From Thiomargarita sp. (GTDB taxonomy: Bacteria; Pseudomonadota; Gammaproteobacteria; Beggiatoales; Beggiatoaceae): a stretch of DNA of 6,979 nt. The position numbers and the translations under genes are program-made. The notes under the pieces were generated by a model that was not told the origin of the DNA, did no database searches, and saw nothing but the letters and a program-made list of their open reading frames with translations. The DNA lies in NCBI GenBank assembly GCA_020721025.1, contig DYNO01000168.1:1-6979 (forward strand), written 5' to 3'. Shown here piece after piece: positions 1-6,516 of the stretch. The first letter of the stretch is position 1. Each line of letters opens with the position of its first letter.

Positions 1-62
1 TTATTCAGATATTCCTTTTGGGCTTCATTGGGTTGGAGTTCGATTTTATGTGCCAATAACAT
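1..62 (-). CDS. tnpB: TnpB-type RNA-guided nuclease/transposase, N-terminal fragment cut by the window edge
   Basis: Reading the minus strand from the ATG at 62-60 gives MLLAHKIELQPNEAQ followed by KEYLN, and the frame is still open at base 1. This matches the N-terminal style of OrfB/TnpB proteins of IS200/IS605-superfamily elements, which begin with a short hydrophobic stretch, 'HKIEL-P' and then a helix leading to a conserved 'aRfvyN' segment that would lie outside the window. A GAGGA ribosome site sits about 8 bases before the ATG, and a near-consensus promoter lies 43 bases upstream of it. TnpB family members are RNA-guided DNA nucleases that help keep the element in place. Only about 20 residues are visible, so intactness, catalytic residues and the guide-RNA region cannot be judged. 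No tnpA is visible upstream, which would fit a tnpB-only (IS1341-like) element. Confidence 0.72.
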   Translation of the reverse strand, partial: MLLAHKIELQPNEAQKEYLN

Positions 63-104
63 GGCTAACTTCCTCAGATGGGTTACATTTAAGTCATGGC
101 GAGG

Positions 105-133
105 ATTCTAATGTGATATGCTTTACCTGTCAA
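105..133 (-). promoter_or_regulatory. Strong sigma70-type promoter of tnpB
   Basis: On the minus strand there is a perfect -35 box TTGACA (133-128), a 17-base spacer and the -10 box TAGAAT (110-105, five of six consensus bases). Transcription should begin near base 98, giving a leader of roughly 35 bases before the tnpB ATG. The promoter lies just inside the conserved 55-bp element end, so it would travel with the element. Confidence 0.75.
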
Positions 134-137
134 TACT

Positions 138-192
138 TTTTGGGTTATAGACCTGTTTCACTTGGTATTAAAGATTTCAAATCGGTTCTATA
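138..192 (-). mobile_element. Left end of the tnpB-carrying IS element (copy 1)
   Basis: These 55 bases match 6925-6979 in inverted orientation with three mismatches. Read on the minus strand they run from TATAGAACC to CTATAACCCAAAA and lead into the tnpB promoter and gene, so this is the end preceding tnpB. Similarity stops abruptly at TATA (192-189): the outer bases differ between copies, as expected at an insertion boundary. TATA could be the target or the first bases of the element. Within the end, TATAGA..CC near the boundary can pair with GG..TCTATA about 33 bases on, with one bulged A. That would suit the subterminal hairpin recognised by single-strand transposases, but the function is inference. 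Confidence 0.68.
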
Positions 193-318
193 TTTATAAC
201 TATTCTGAAGTAACATAGAAATTCGTTGATTACCTCTGATAAGTTCATAATTTTCATTAGAATCAAACAGTAACTCCAATTCGGAAATCATCCGTTGATA
301 ACTTGACAGTACGACAAG
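145..318 (-). other. Short open stretch, possible gene remnant running into the IS end
   Basis: From the stop at 321-319 to the TAA at 147-145 the minus strand is open for 57 codons. An internal ATG at 291-289 would give a 48-residue peptide starting MISELELLFDSNENYELIRG and ending SLIPSETGL. The composition looks like an ordinary soluble helical protein, but no ribosome site precedes the ATG and I recognise no family. The last 15 or so codons lie inside the mobile-element end, so if it was ever a gene its tail has been replaced by element sequence. Chance is a realistic alternative at this AT content. Confidence 0.2.
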
Positions 319-321
319 TTA
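299..321. promoter_or_regulatory. Perfect 7-bp dyad overlapping the hydrolase -35 box (operator candidate)
   Basis: TAACTTG (299-305) and CAAGTTA (315-321) are exact reverse complements separated by 9 bases. The left arm includes the first bases of the -35 hexamer TTGACA at 303-308, so a dimeric protein bound here would compete with or contact RNA polymerase. The size fits an operator of a dimeric regulator. No specific regulator can be named from the sequence. Confidence 0.5.
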
Positions 322-332
322 ATTGTTACAGT
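303..332 (+). promoter_or_regulatory. Probable promoter of the serine hydrolase gene
   Basis: A perfect -35 box TTGACA (303-308) is followed after 18 bases by TACAGT (327-332), which matches four of six -10 consensus positions. Initiation would be near 339, giving a leader of about 57 bases to the ATG at 397. The weak -10 box, the dyad over the -35 and the direct repeats over the -10 suggest a regulated rather than constitutive promoter. Confidence 0.5.
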
Positions 333-343
333 ATTGTTACAGT
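322..343 (+). repeat. Two perfect tandem 11-bp repeats in the hydrolase promoter
   Basis: ATTGTTACAGT occurs twice with no gap (322-332 and 333-343). An 11-bp period places both units on the same face of the helix, the arrangement used by response regulators of the OmpR/PhoB family, whose dimers bind direct repeats of that spacing. The first unit contains the candidate -10 box. Regulator identity is not shown, and a simple duplication is the alternative. Confidence 0.55.
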
Positions 344-396
344 AGAACAACGAAGCAATTGCGTTTTTTAACTACGAAAGATACGGAGAAGGTGTT

Positions 397-1860
397 ATGC
401 GTAAAAATGTTAGATTCCACCTGCAACAGGCTGGATTAATTTTGTTTTGTTCAATGGGTTTCCTCGCGAATGTCCATGCGACCCCACCTACTTTGTACAA
501 TAACTCCACCATGGCGTTGAGTATTCCAAACGCGGTGGAACACAAACCCGATGGCTCAGTTGCAGTTTATTCCGGAGACATGACGTATATTCCGGGGATA
601 GACAGCTATCAACTGACTTATTTGGAACAACAACCTAATTTCAGCAATAAATCTGTCGTTGATGAAGGATTCGACCCTGCGATTGCAAAACAATTGGATG
701 CCCTGTTAGATAGAATTGTCGCCACGTATAATAAGCCCGGTGCGATGATGCGTGTGGAGCGTGCCGGTAAGGTCTATCGGGGTGTCAGAGGGTTGGCGCG
801 GCTGGAAACCAAGCAACCCTTGAGATTTAATGATCGTTGGAAGGTTGCAAGTAATACCAAGCCCTTTGTCGCACAAGTGATGTTACAGTTAATCCAAGAA
901 GGTAAGATCAAGTTAGATGATTTGGTTGAACCATTATTGCCAGATGTGATGGCGAAATTACCGAATAAAGATCAAATTACATTACGTCATTTGTTACAAC
1001 ACACCAGCGGTTTAGCGAATTACGTCGCCGATGATGTTATTCAGTGTTCCATGATTCACACCCCATTTCGGTCTTGGAGTGTTGAAGAAATGTTGGACAT
1101 TTCGGTGGTAAATTTGACCAAACAAGCCACTTCCATCCCCGGCACTGAATATCACTATACAAATAGCGGCATCTTGTTGTTGGGACTCTTGGTTGAAAAA
1201 CTCAGCGGCATGAAGTTGGGCGAAGCGGTTTATCAACGCGTCTTGAATCCATTGCACTTGTATAGCACAGAATATATGTACGATCCCTCAATCGCATTTG
1301 ATTACTCGTATGGCTATACCGATTATCCGCCATGTATTGATGGCAAAACCCGTGATCCCAAGGCAAAAGGCGATGGCGTGTTGGAAAATGCAACGTTTTT
1401 AGACCCTTCTCCTGCAGGTGCCGCCGGTGCCATTGTATCCACGATTGAAGACATGGGGAAATGGGTAAAATACTACACGCAGGCAAAGGCTTTGGCACCC
1501 GATGTCGCGAAAGAACTGATGAATTTCCGTCCTGCTTACACTGCGGCAGATGATTTCGGTTTCATCGTCGATATGGGATTGAGCTTGATGCGCGTCAATG
1601 ATCGTTACTTGGGGCACACTGGACAGATCAACGGCTATGAAAACATGGGATTATATGATCCACAAACAGACACCACCATGTTGCTCATGATGAATAAATA
1701 TGACTTGTTAGAACCCTTTGAACAAGAAGTCAGTGCCGTGATGATATTTGAAATGATCCCAATTCTGGATGGAACAGCGAGCACCGCCCGCGCCGATGAA
1801 AATAAACGGGCATTTATGGCAACCGGTCGGAGTATGCGGTCAATTATCGAAAACTGGTAA
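397..1860 (+). CDS. Secreted serine hydrolase of the beta-lactamase/DD-peptidase fold (class C-like, peptidase S12 type)
   Basis: The 487-residue product begins with a typical Sec signal peptide: basic MRKNVRFH, a hydrophobic core around residues 12-24 and a likely cut after VHA (about residue 28), so it should act in the periplasm or outside. The three signature motifs of the fold are present in order: S152-N-T-K155 (SxxK, catalytic serine and lysine), Y254-T-N256 (YxN) and H407-T-G409 (HxG, in place of KTG). LLQHTSG at 199-205 is a hallmark of the beta-lactamase-related family that includes D-Ala-D-Ala carboxypeptidase R61, AmpC and esterase EstB. Substrate cannot be assigned: peptidoglycan peptide, D-peptide or ester are all possible, and HTG rather than KTG favours a peptidase or esterase over a true beta-lactamase. 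About 60 residues between signal and domain (30-90) are not recognised. The ATG start is supported by GGAG at 385-388, eight bases upstream. The gene has its own regulated-looking promoter. Confidence 0.88.
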   Translation: MRKNVRFHLQQAGLILFCSMGFLANVHATPPTLYNNSTMALSIPNAVEHKPDGSVAVYSGDMTYIPGIDSYQLTYLEQQPNFSNKSVVDEGFDPAIAKQLDALLDRIVATYNKPGAMMRVERAGKVYRGVRGLARLETKQPLRFNDRWKVASNTKPFVAQVMLQLIQEGKIKLDDLVEPLLPDVMAKLPNKDQITLRHLLQHTSGLANYVADDVIQCSMIHTPFRSWSVEEMLDISVVNLTKQATSIPGTEYHYTNSGILLLGLLVEKLSGMKLGEAVYQRVLNPLHLYSTEYMYDPSIAFDYSYGYTDYPPCIDGKTRDPKAKGDGVLENATFLDPSPAGAAGAIVSTIEDMGKWVKYYTQAKALAPDVAKELMNFRPAYTAADDFGFIVDMGLSLMRVNDRYLGHTGQINGYENMGLYDPQTDTTMLLMMNKYDLLEPFEQEVSAVMIFEMIPILDGTASTARADENKRAFMATGRSMRSIIENW

Positions 1861-1900
1861 GCACGTTTTCACAGCAACAAAAAGAATCATCTTCTGTTGA

Positions 1901-1940
1901 ATAGGGTAGGTAAAATGCCGTATTGTTTTATCTGCCCTAT
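1901..1940 (+). promoter_or_regulatory. Stable 15-bp stem-loop between the hydrolase and glycosyltransferase genes
   Basis: ATAGGGTAGGTAAAA (1901-1915) pairs with TTTTATCTGCCCTAT (1926-1940) around a 10-base loop. In RNA all 15 positions pair, two of them as G-U wobbles. The GC-rich part is at the base and the A/U run is next to the loop, with no U-tract after the 3' arm, so it is not a normal intrinsic terminator. The 5' arm holds the GGGTAGG ribosome-site-like sequence and the first base of the ATG at 1915. If translation starts there, the stem would hide the start. If it starts at 1987, the hairpin is an intergenic mRNA element (processing, stability or partial termination). The structure is seen; the role is inferred. 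Confidence 0.55.
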
Positions 1941-1986
1941 GATTTGCCATCAAATTTTCCCGCGCTTAAATTCAGCCCGCAACCTC

Positions 1987-4008
1987 ATGACAGACCAAGA
2001 ACTTTCCCAACGCATCGCCCATCTTGAGCAACAACTCCAACAAGCCCACGTAGAAAATACTCAACTTCGCCATACTTTGGCACAGCAAACGCGCACACTT
2101 GATAAATTAGTGATGTGGCTGCAAAGTTTGCAACGCGACATTCACGATGTTTATCAATCATTTACTTGGAAAGCGGGCAATGTCATCACCCAATTGATTT
2201 TAAAACTGCTGCGTCGTCCGGCGGGCGTGACTGCACGAGACCACGTAGATCGGATTGTCAATAGCTTTGAAACATGGCGAAATCACTATGTCAATCAACA
2301 CGAATTAGACAGATTCACGCCCGATCAAATTGCAGAATGGCACGATACCCAAGAATATCAACAATGGTTAGCCTGTTATCACACCATTGATTTAACAAGC
2401 ATTTCACAACAAATGCAAACCTGGCAGTCGTTACCGCTTATTTCCTTGTTATTGCCGCTGTCCCCAAACGTGACTATTGACCAAGTTGATAAAACTTTAC
2501 GCACAATTCAACAACAATGCTATCCTAACTGGCAATTATTAATTTTAAATCAAACAGTTGAGCATGAGACTTTAGCAACAATTGCGGAAGCAGACTCGCG
2601 AATTCACCTCATCACATTATCCGAATCACTGACGCTTGCGGAAATGCTCAATCATGGGCTGACCTTGGTCACAGGCGAATGGATGGCTGTTTTAGCAGAA
2701 TCGCAACAATTGACGCAGGACGCGCTGTTTCAACTGGTTCAAATAATTCAAAAATCAACCGACGTAGCTCTGATTTACGCCGATGAAGATTTCATCAATG
2801 CTGCCGGACAACGTTGCGCGCCTTATTTCAAAACAGCTTGGAATCCTGATCTATTTTATGCACATGATTTTCTCACTGGATTCACGGGTTATCGAACCGA
2901 TTGGGTAAAAAAACTGCAATTTCATGAAGATATCGCCGGGCTGACTCTGTACGATCTTAGTTTGCGCTTGCTACTCCATCTGGATACGGCACAAATTCAG
3001 CATATTCCATCCATTTTATGCCATCGTCATCAAAATTTTGAAAACTACCCCCATCGCACCAGTTTAACCGCATTAGAGCGATATTTTCAACAATTAGCGC
3101 GCCAAGTGCTGATTACACCAAGCATTGCGGGACACAGCCGGATCATTTACGCCCTGCCTGCTGAACCGCCCTTGGTGACAATCATTATCCCAACTCGCGA
3201 TCAACTCAAATTGTTACAAACGATAGTGACGGGCATTTTGCAACACACCGATTATCCCGCGCTGGAATTGATTATTGTGGATAATGGTAGCGTTGCGACA
3301 GAAACTTTAAATTATTTACAGCAATTGCAACAGGATCAACGAATTCGTGTGTTACGACATGATGCCGAGTTTAATTACTCGCAACTCAACAATTTGGCAG
3401 CTTTTCAGGCGCGTGGTGAAATTTTAGCATTATTAAACAATGATTTAGAAATCATTCATTCTGATTGGTTAAAAGAAATGGTCAGTCACGCGTTACGTCC
3501 GGAAGTGGGCGCGGTGGGAGCAAAATTATATTATAGTAACAATACGATACAACATGCCGGAGTGATTGTTGGATTGGGTGGCTTGGCGGGACATGGGTTT
3601 AAATTTTTGCCAAGACAGTTCGCCGGTTACTATTGGAAGCCGTTTTTGACCCAAAACTACTCAGCAGTGACCGGCGCGTGTCTGGTGTTGCGTAAGGAAG
3701 TGTATGAAAAAGTGGGCGGTTTAAACGAAGTTCAGCTCAAAGTGGCGTTTAACGATGTCGATTTGTGTCTCAAAATTCGGGCGCAAGGTTATTGGATTGT
3801 ATGGACACCTCATGCTGAATTGTATCATCATGAATCAGTCAGTCGGGGTGCGGATTTAACCATGCGTAAGTATCTGAGATTGCAGCGAGAAATCCGATAC
3901 ATGCAAACGCAGTGGGCGACTCAATTGGCGGCTGATCCGTTCTATCATCCTCATTTGACAATACAATTTGAAGATTTTTCATTGGCATATCCCCCCAGAA
4001 AACTGTGA
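1987..4008 (+). CDS. Large tandem-domain family 2 (GT-A) glycosyltransferase, surface polysaccharide type
   Basis: The reading frame is open from a TTG at 1897 (703 codons) with further ATGs at 1915 and 1987. I chose 1987 (673 residues) because MTDQELSQRI begins the coiled coil and the preceding 30 residues are Cys-rich and unlike family N-termini; no start has a strong ribosome site, and 1915 has one inside a hairpin. Counting from 1897, residues 31-80 form a coiled coil, 180-340 a first GT2-like domain, and 425-650 a second. The second is canonical: VDNGS (461-465), NNDLE (514-518) in the DxD position, AVTGACLVLRK (590-600), FNDVDLCLK (618-626) and HHESVSRG (644-651). The first keeps YADEDF and PYFK..WNPD but has AESQ (267-270) where homologues have DHDD, so it may be inactive. 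The end FEDFSLAYPPR is typical of these proteins. It probably transfers sugars from nucleotide sugars to a polysaccharide or glycan at the cytoplasmic face of the membrane; donor and acceptor are unknown. Confidence 0.87.
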   Translation: MTDQELSQRIAHLEQQLQQAHVENTQLRHTLAQQTRTLDKLVMWLQSLQRDIHDVYQSFTWKAGNVITQLILKLLRRPAGVTARDHVDRIVNSFETWRNHYVNQHELDRFTPDQIAEWHDTQEYQQWLACYHTIDLTSISQQMQTWQSLPLISLLLPLSPNVTIDQVDKTLRTIQQQCYPNWQLLILNQTVEHETLATIAEADSRIHLITLSESLTLAEMLNHGLTLVTGEWMAVLAESQQLTQDALFQLVQIIQKSTDVALIYADEDFINAAGQRCAPYFKTAWNPDLFYAHDFLTGFTGYRTDWVKKLQFHEDIAGLTLYDLSLRLLLHLDTAQIQHIPSILCHRHQNFENYPHRTSLTALERYFQQLARQVLITPSIAGHSRIIYALPAEPPLVTIIIPTRDQLKLLQTIVTGILQHTDYPALELIIVDNGSVATETLNYLQQLQQDQRIRVLRHDAEFNYSQLNNLAAFQARGEILALLNNDLEIIHSDWLKEMVSHALRPEVGAVGAKLYYSNNTIQHAGVIVGLGGLAGHGFKFLPRQFAGYYWKPFLTQNYSAVTGACLVLRKEVYEKVGGLNEVQLKVAFNDVDLCLKIRAQGYWIVWTPHAELYHHESVSRGADLTMRKYLRLQREIRYMQTQWATQLAADPFYHPHLTIQFEDFSLAYPPRKL

Positions 4009-4024
4009 ACAGATGGCAGAAATT

Positions 4025-4675
4025 TCAATCTTCCCGCGTCCGTCCAATGGTGCCTTTTTGCAAGGGAACAAAACTGACGTAATCTAATAAACTTTGTTGA
4101 TAGCCACTGCGAGAGCGTGTGATTTTGAGCAAGGCTTGTTGCCCCCGTTCTCCCACAGGAATAATCAAACAACCGCCTATTTCCAACTGTTCCAATAAGG
4201 CAGTAGGCACTTGTTCAGGCGCAGCCGTCACGATAATCGCGGAATAAGGGGCATGGTCTCGCCATCCCAAGTAACCATCGCCATAATAGTAACTAATGTT
4301 TTCTAAGCCTAAGTTTTCTAAACGTTCGCGCGCTTTATCGGTTAAATTTTTGATGCGCTCAACGGTGTAAATATGACGGATTAATTTCGCTAAAATCGCG
4401 GTTTGATAACCACAACCGGTACCGATTTCTAACACATTGGGCGGTATCCCTTGCGTGAGCAATGCCTCTGTCATCCGCGCCACAATATAAGGTTGCGAAA
4501 TGGTTTGCCCCTGCCCAATGGGTAACGCATTGTCAGCATAAGCAAAACTCGACATGGCTGGATCGATGAATAGATGACGTGGAATCGCTTGCATTGCCTG
4601 TAATACCGCAGGGTGTTGAATTCCTTGTTGACGCAATCGTTGCATCATGCGTTCATGTTGGTGCTGTAACTTCAT
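4025..4675 (-). CDS. pcm: Protein-L-isoaspartate O-methyltransferase
   Basis: The 216-residue protein matches the Pcm/PIMT family over its whole length. It uses S-adenosylmethionine to methylate L-isoaspartyl residues formed by ageing of Asn and Asp, starting their repair to Asp in the cytoplasm. Visible hallmarks are LPIGQGQTISQPYIVARMTE (51-70) with the conserved active-site serine at about 60, the SAM-binding loop VLEIGTGCGYQTAIL (81-95), VERI (105-108) with the acidic residue expected to bind the SAM ribose, IIVTAA (147-152) and FVPLQKG (202-208). Length is normal. The ATG at 4675 has no clear ribosome site, and MMQRLRQQGI a few codons in is a possible alternative start. It converges on the glycosyltransferase gene with 16 bases between stops and no terminator hairpin. 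In E. coli and many relatives pcm sits with surE, nlpD and rpoS; none of these is here, so it appears as an isolated copy. Confidence 0.93.
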   Translation of the reverse strand: MKLQHQHERMMQRLRQQGIQHPAVLQAMQAIPRHLFIDPAMSSFAYADNALPIGQGQTISQPYIVARMTEALLTQGIPPNVLEIGTGCGYQTAILAKLIRHIYTVERIKNLTDKARERLENLGLENISYYYGDGYLGWRDHAPYSAIIVTAAPEQVPTALLEQLEIGGCLIIPVGERGQQALLKITRSRSGYQQSLLDYVSFVPLQKGTIGRTRED

Positions 4676-4713
4676 GATAAATATTGATTATTTCGTAAGA
4701 TTGGATGTTAAGA

Positions 4714-4748
4714 TGAGATAGCTGAGGAATAATAAAAAACTTATCTCA
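4714..4748. repeat. 7-bp inverted repeat in the divergent pcm / membrane-protein intergenic region
   Basis: TGAGATA (4714-4720) and TATCTCA (4742-4748) are exact reverse complements with a 21-base spacer, immediately followed by a small palindrome CCTG-A-CAGG (4750-4758). This 142-base region must carry the start signals for pcm and for the divergent membrane protein, yet no consensus promoter stands out on either strand. The dyad could be an operator or chance at this AT content. Confidence 0.3.
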
Positions 4749-4844
4749 ACCTGACAGGCTTGAATATTTTTTTTACGGTGCGTTGGCGACATAGCAACCA
4801 ATTCTATTGTATCATTCATGACATCCTCGCACTTGAATTTTGCC

Positions 4845-5747
4845 ATGTCGATTCGCTCACTACTATTCCTCATCGGTTTTTTATTCCTATTTTGGCTACT
4901 TGCCCACAGTTGGAGCAAATTACAGCTTATTTTACAAAATATCCATGTAGCGACCTTCATCATTTCTTTATTGATTAATATCTTAGGCAACTTTATCGTC
5001 AGTGCCCTTTTTCAACAATTACTCGCCAAATACGGCGTTGTGACCACCTACGCGACCGTATGCCAACTGTTCTTTTTTGCCCAAATCACCAAATACATTC
5101 CGGGAAAAATATGGGTCGTATGGTATCAAGCCACCCTGCTCAAAACCGTTGGTTCCACCAGTGCCTTGATTTTCACCAATTTAGATTTAATGGGCGTGTT
5201 AATGCTGCACACCCTCGTATTGACGATAAGTTTACTTATTTTAGATTATAACTTGTTGCTATCTCTATTATTTTTCAGCAGCGGTTGGATATTATGTTGG
5301 CTTGTCGCACGATACTGCTATTTATTCCGAATTTTACAATTTCTGCTATCCAAATTTAAACAAATACGTCCTCAACTGTGCCCATGCCATGCAAACATAC
5401 AATTGAGCCACTTATTGTTATTTTATCTTTTATTTTCAACAACTTATTTAAGTTCGCAACTCATTTTATTCAGCGCAGTGTTTAATTTTTCTCTTGACGA
5501 ATCAATTCATTACATTGCCTACTTGGGATTAGCGTGGATCGCAGGCGTATTATCAATTATTGTTCCCGGCGGCATGGGAATCAAAGAGTTTTTCTTCATT
5601 TTCTTCGCGCAATTATCAAATCAAACCGTGTCGCTGGATACGCTTGCCGCGATTGCCGTCATCTCTCGTTTTTGGCTCATTTTACAAGAAATTTTAGGCG
5701 TTGGGATTATTTTTATATGGCGTAAACTCTATTACAACTCAAGTTGA
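4845..5747 (+). CDS. Multi-pass inner membrane protein, lysylphosphatidylglycerol synthase TM/UPF0104 family
   Basis: The frame is open from an ATG at 4818 (309 residues); the ATG at 4845 (300 residues, MSIRSLLFLIGFLFLFWLL) places the first membrane helix directly after the start, as usual in this family. Neither has a convincing ribosome site. About seven to eight hydrophobic segments cover the protein. Counting from 4818, the two family signatures are KYIPGKIW (92-99) and VPGGMGIKE (249-257), with SRFW at 283-286 before the last helix. Homologues make up the flippase-like transmembrane part of MprF and stand-alone proteins often found in polysaccharide and glycolipid clusters. A lipid or lipid-linked glycan translocation role is plausible but unproven. 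There is no soluble aminoacyl-transfer domain, so it is not a full MprF. It is divergent from pcm and converges with the acyltransferase gene with only 6 bases between stops. Confidence 0.82.
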   Translation: MSIRSLLFLIGFLFLFWLLAHSWSKLQLILQNIHVATFIISLLINILGNFIVSALFQQLLAKYGVVTTYATVCQLFFFAQITKYIPGKIWVVWYQATLLKTVGSTSALIFTNLDLMGVLMLHTLVLTISLLILDYNLLLSLLFFSSGWILCWLVARYCYLFRILQFLLSKFKQIRPQLCPCHANIQLSHLLLFYLLFSTTYLSSQLILFSAVFNFSLDESIHYIAYLGLAWIAGVLSIIVPGGMGIKEFFFIFFAQLSNQTVSLDTLAAIAVISRFWLILQEILGVGIIFIWRKLYYNSS

Positions 5748-5753
5748 GTCGGA

Positions 5754-6365
5754 TTACCACTCCTCATACCATGTCCGCAAATCAACATGTTCTGCCAAAT
5801 ATTTCTCGTCTAGCTTGCGACTATCGCCGATCACTTTAGCTGGATTTCCAGCCACAATTTGAAACGGCTGCACATCTTTGATAATCATCGAATTTGCAGA
5901 AATAATTGCCCCATCACCTATAGTTACGCCGGGTAAAATTTTCGCTCCTGCCCCCACAAACACAAATTTTCCAATCACTACTGGGGCAATATCAAACGCT
6001 ATCTTTTTATTTTCCGGAACTTGGATGTAATGATTGCCATACAAACGGATTGCAATATGTGAGCTATGGGTAAAAATCCCTACCCATGCTCCAACTTGGC
6101 TACCCTGCCCAATTTTTAAGCCACCAGTGCCATCTAAGATGGTGTAATGCCAAACGAATACGTTGTTTTCTATAAATATATTTTCAGGGTGGTAAAAAAA
6201 CACGGTGTCACTGATCCGTGTGTTTGCATGCCATTCCCCAGTACTGTTCCGGTGACCCCATAACATTCTAGGACGTTTAAAACTACGCCATACCGGGTTA
6301 AATAGCTGACTGAGAAACCTTCCAACCGGCGTAAAGTACAACTTCTTGAGTAGAAATTTAATCAT
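5754..6365 (-). CDS. Hexapeptide-repeat (left-handed beta-helix) acyltransferase, sugar O/N-acetyltransferase type
   Basis: The 203-residue product has the imperfect [LIV]-G-x4 hexapeptide pattern from about residue 62 to 160. It includes LKIGQGSQVGAWVGIFTHSSH (83-103), whose His100 or His103 is the likely catalytic base, then PVVIGKFVFVGAGAKILPGVTIGDGAIISANSM (128-160). The loop and tail IVAGNPAKVIG (170-180) are typical of the CatB/WbbJ/maltose O-acetyltransferase-like group. It probably transfers an acetyl or similar acyl group from CoA to a sugar of a surface polysaccharide or its precursor. The 60-residue N-terminus with basic and hydrophobic residues may help membrane or trimer contacts. 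The ATG start is supported by AAGG seven bases upstream. It converges on the membrane protein gene, and its neighbour at 6674 is a second, unrelated-subgroup hexapeptide gene read divergently. Confidence 0.85.
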   Translation of the reverse strand: MIKFLLKKLYFTPVGRFLSQLFNPVWRSFKRPRMLWGHRNSTGEWHANTRISDTVFFYHPENIFIENNVFVWHYTILDGTGGLKIGQGSQVGAWVGIFTHSSHIAIRLYGNHYIQVPENKKIAFDIAPVVIGKFVFVGAGAKILPGVTIGDGAIISANSMIIKDVQPFQIVAGNPAKVIGDSRKLDEKYLAEHVDLRTWYEEW

Positions 6366-6366
6366 A

Positions 6367-6382
6367 TTATCACCTTATCACC
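6367..6382 (-). repeat. Tandem 8-bp duplication containing the acyltransferase ribosome site
   Basis: On the minus strand GGTGATAA occurs twice with no gap, ending one base before the ATG at 6365. The junction of the two units creates AAGGTG, the best ribosome site, so the duplication supplies the spacing. Copy-number change here would move or remove the ribosome site. Confidence 0.5.
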
Positions 6383-6439
6383 AATTATTTATAAGCTATA
6401 TTTGTATTTACTGTCGGAATTTCAAAATAAACATGTATA

Positions 6440-6448
6440 ATTGTAGCA
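6440..6448 (-). promoter_or_regulatory. Candidate extended -10 element for the acyltransferase gene
   Basis: The minus strand reads TGC-TACAAT (6448-6440), matching the extended -10 pattern TGnTATAAT with one change in the hexamer. No good -35 is present, as is common for extended -10 promoters. Initiation would be near 6433, about 68 bases before the ATG. This is a weak prediction in AT-rich DNA. Confidence 0.3.
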
Positions 6449-6516
6449 AACAACATGAGAGTTAGCGCATTATTCTCTATATTTTTGGAACGTTATTAGT
6501 TAAATTAATATATTTA

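Noticed and set aside
322..343. CRISPR-like or iteron array
   Set aside because: There are only two 11-bp units without spacers, placed over a promoter; no further copies are nearby.
1012..1617. Three minus-strand frames of 72-98 codons inside the serine hydrolase gene
   Set aside because: They are antisense shadows: the plus frame carries signal peptide and all catalytic motifs, and the minus frames show no family features.
1901..1940. Intrinsic terminator for the hydrolase gene
   Set aside because: The hairpin is strong but no U-tract follows its 3' arm; the U-run lies inside the stem next to the loop, on both strands.
3951..4172. Minus-strand 73-codon frame across the glycosyltransferase/pcm junction
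   Set aside because: It overlaps two well-supported genes in other frames and has no recognisable content.
4688..4819. Minus-strand 43-codon frame (MNDTIELVAM...) upstream of pcm with a GAGGA site before its ATG
   Set aside because: It fills the divergent intergenic region that should hold promoters, overlaps the start of the membrane protein, has no recognisable family and ends in a low-complexity hydrophobic run. The GAGGA is part of the other gene's antisense. Chance is more likely.
4760..4978. Plus-strand 72-codon frame overlapping the membrane protein start
   Set aside because: It is an out-of-frame shadow of the UPF0104-type gene, whose own frame has clear family motifs.
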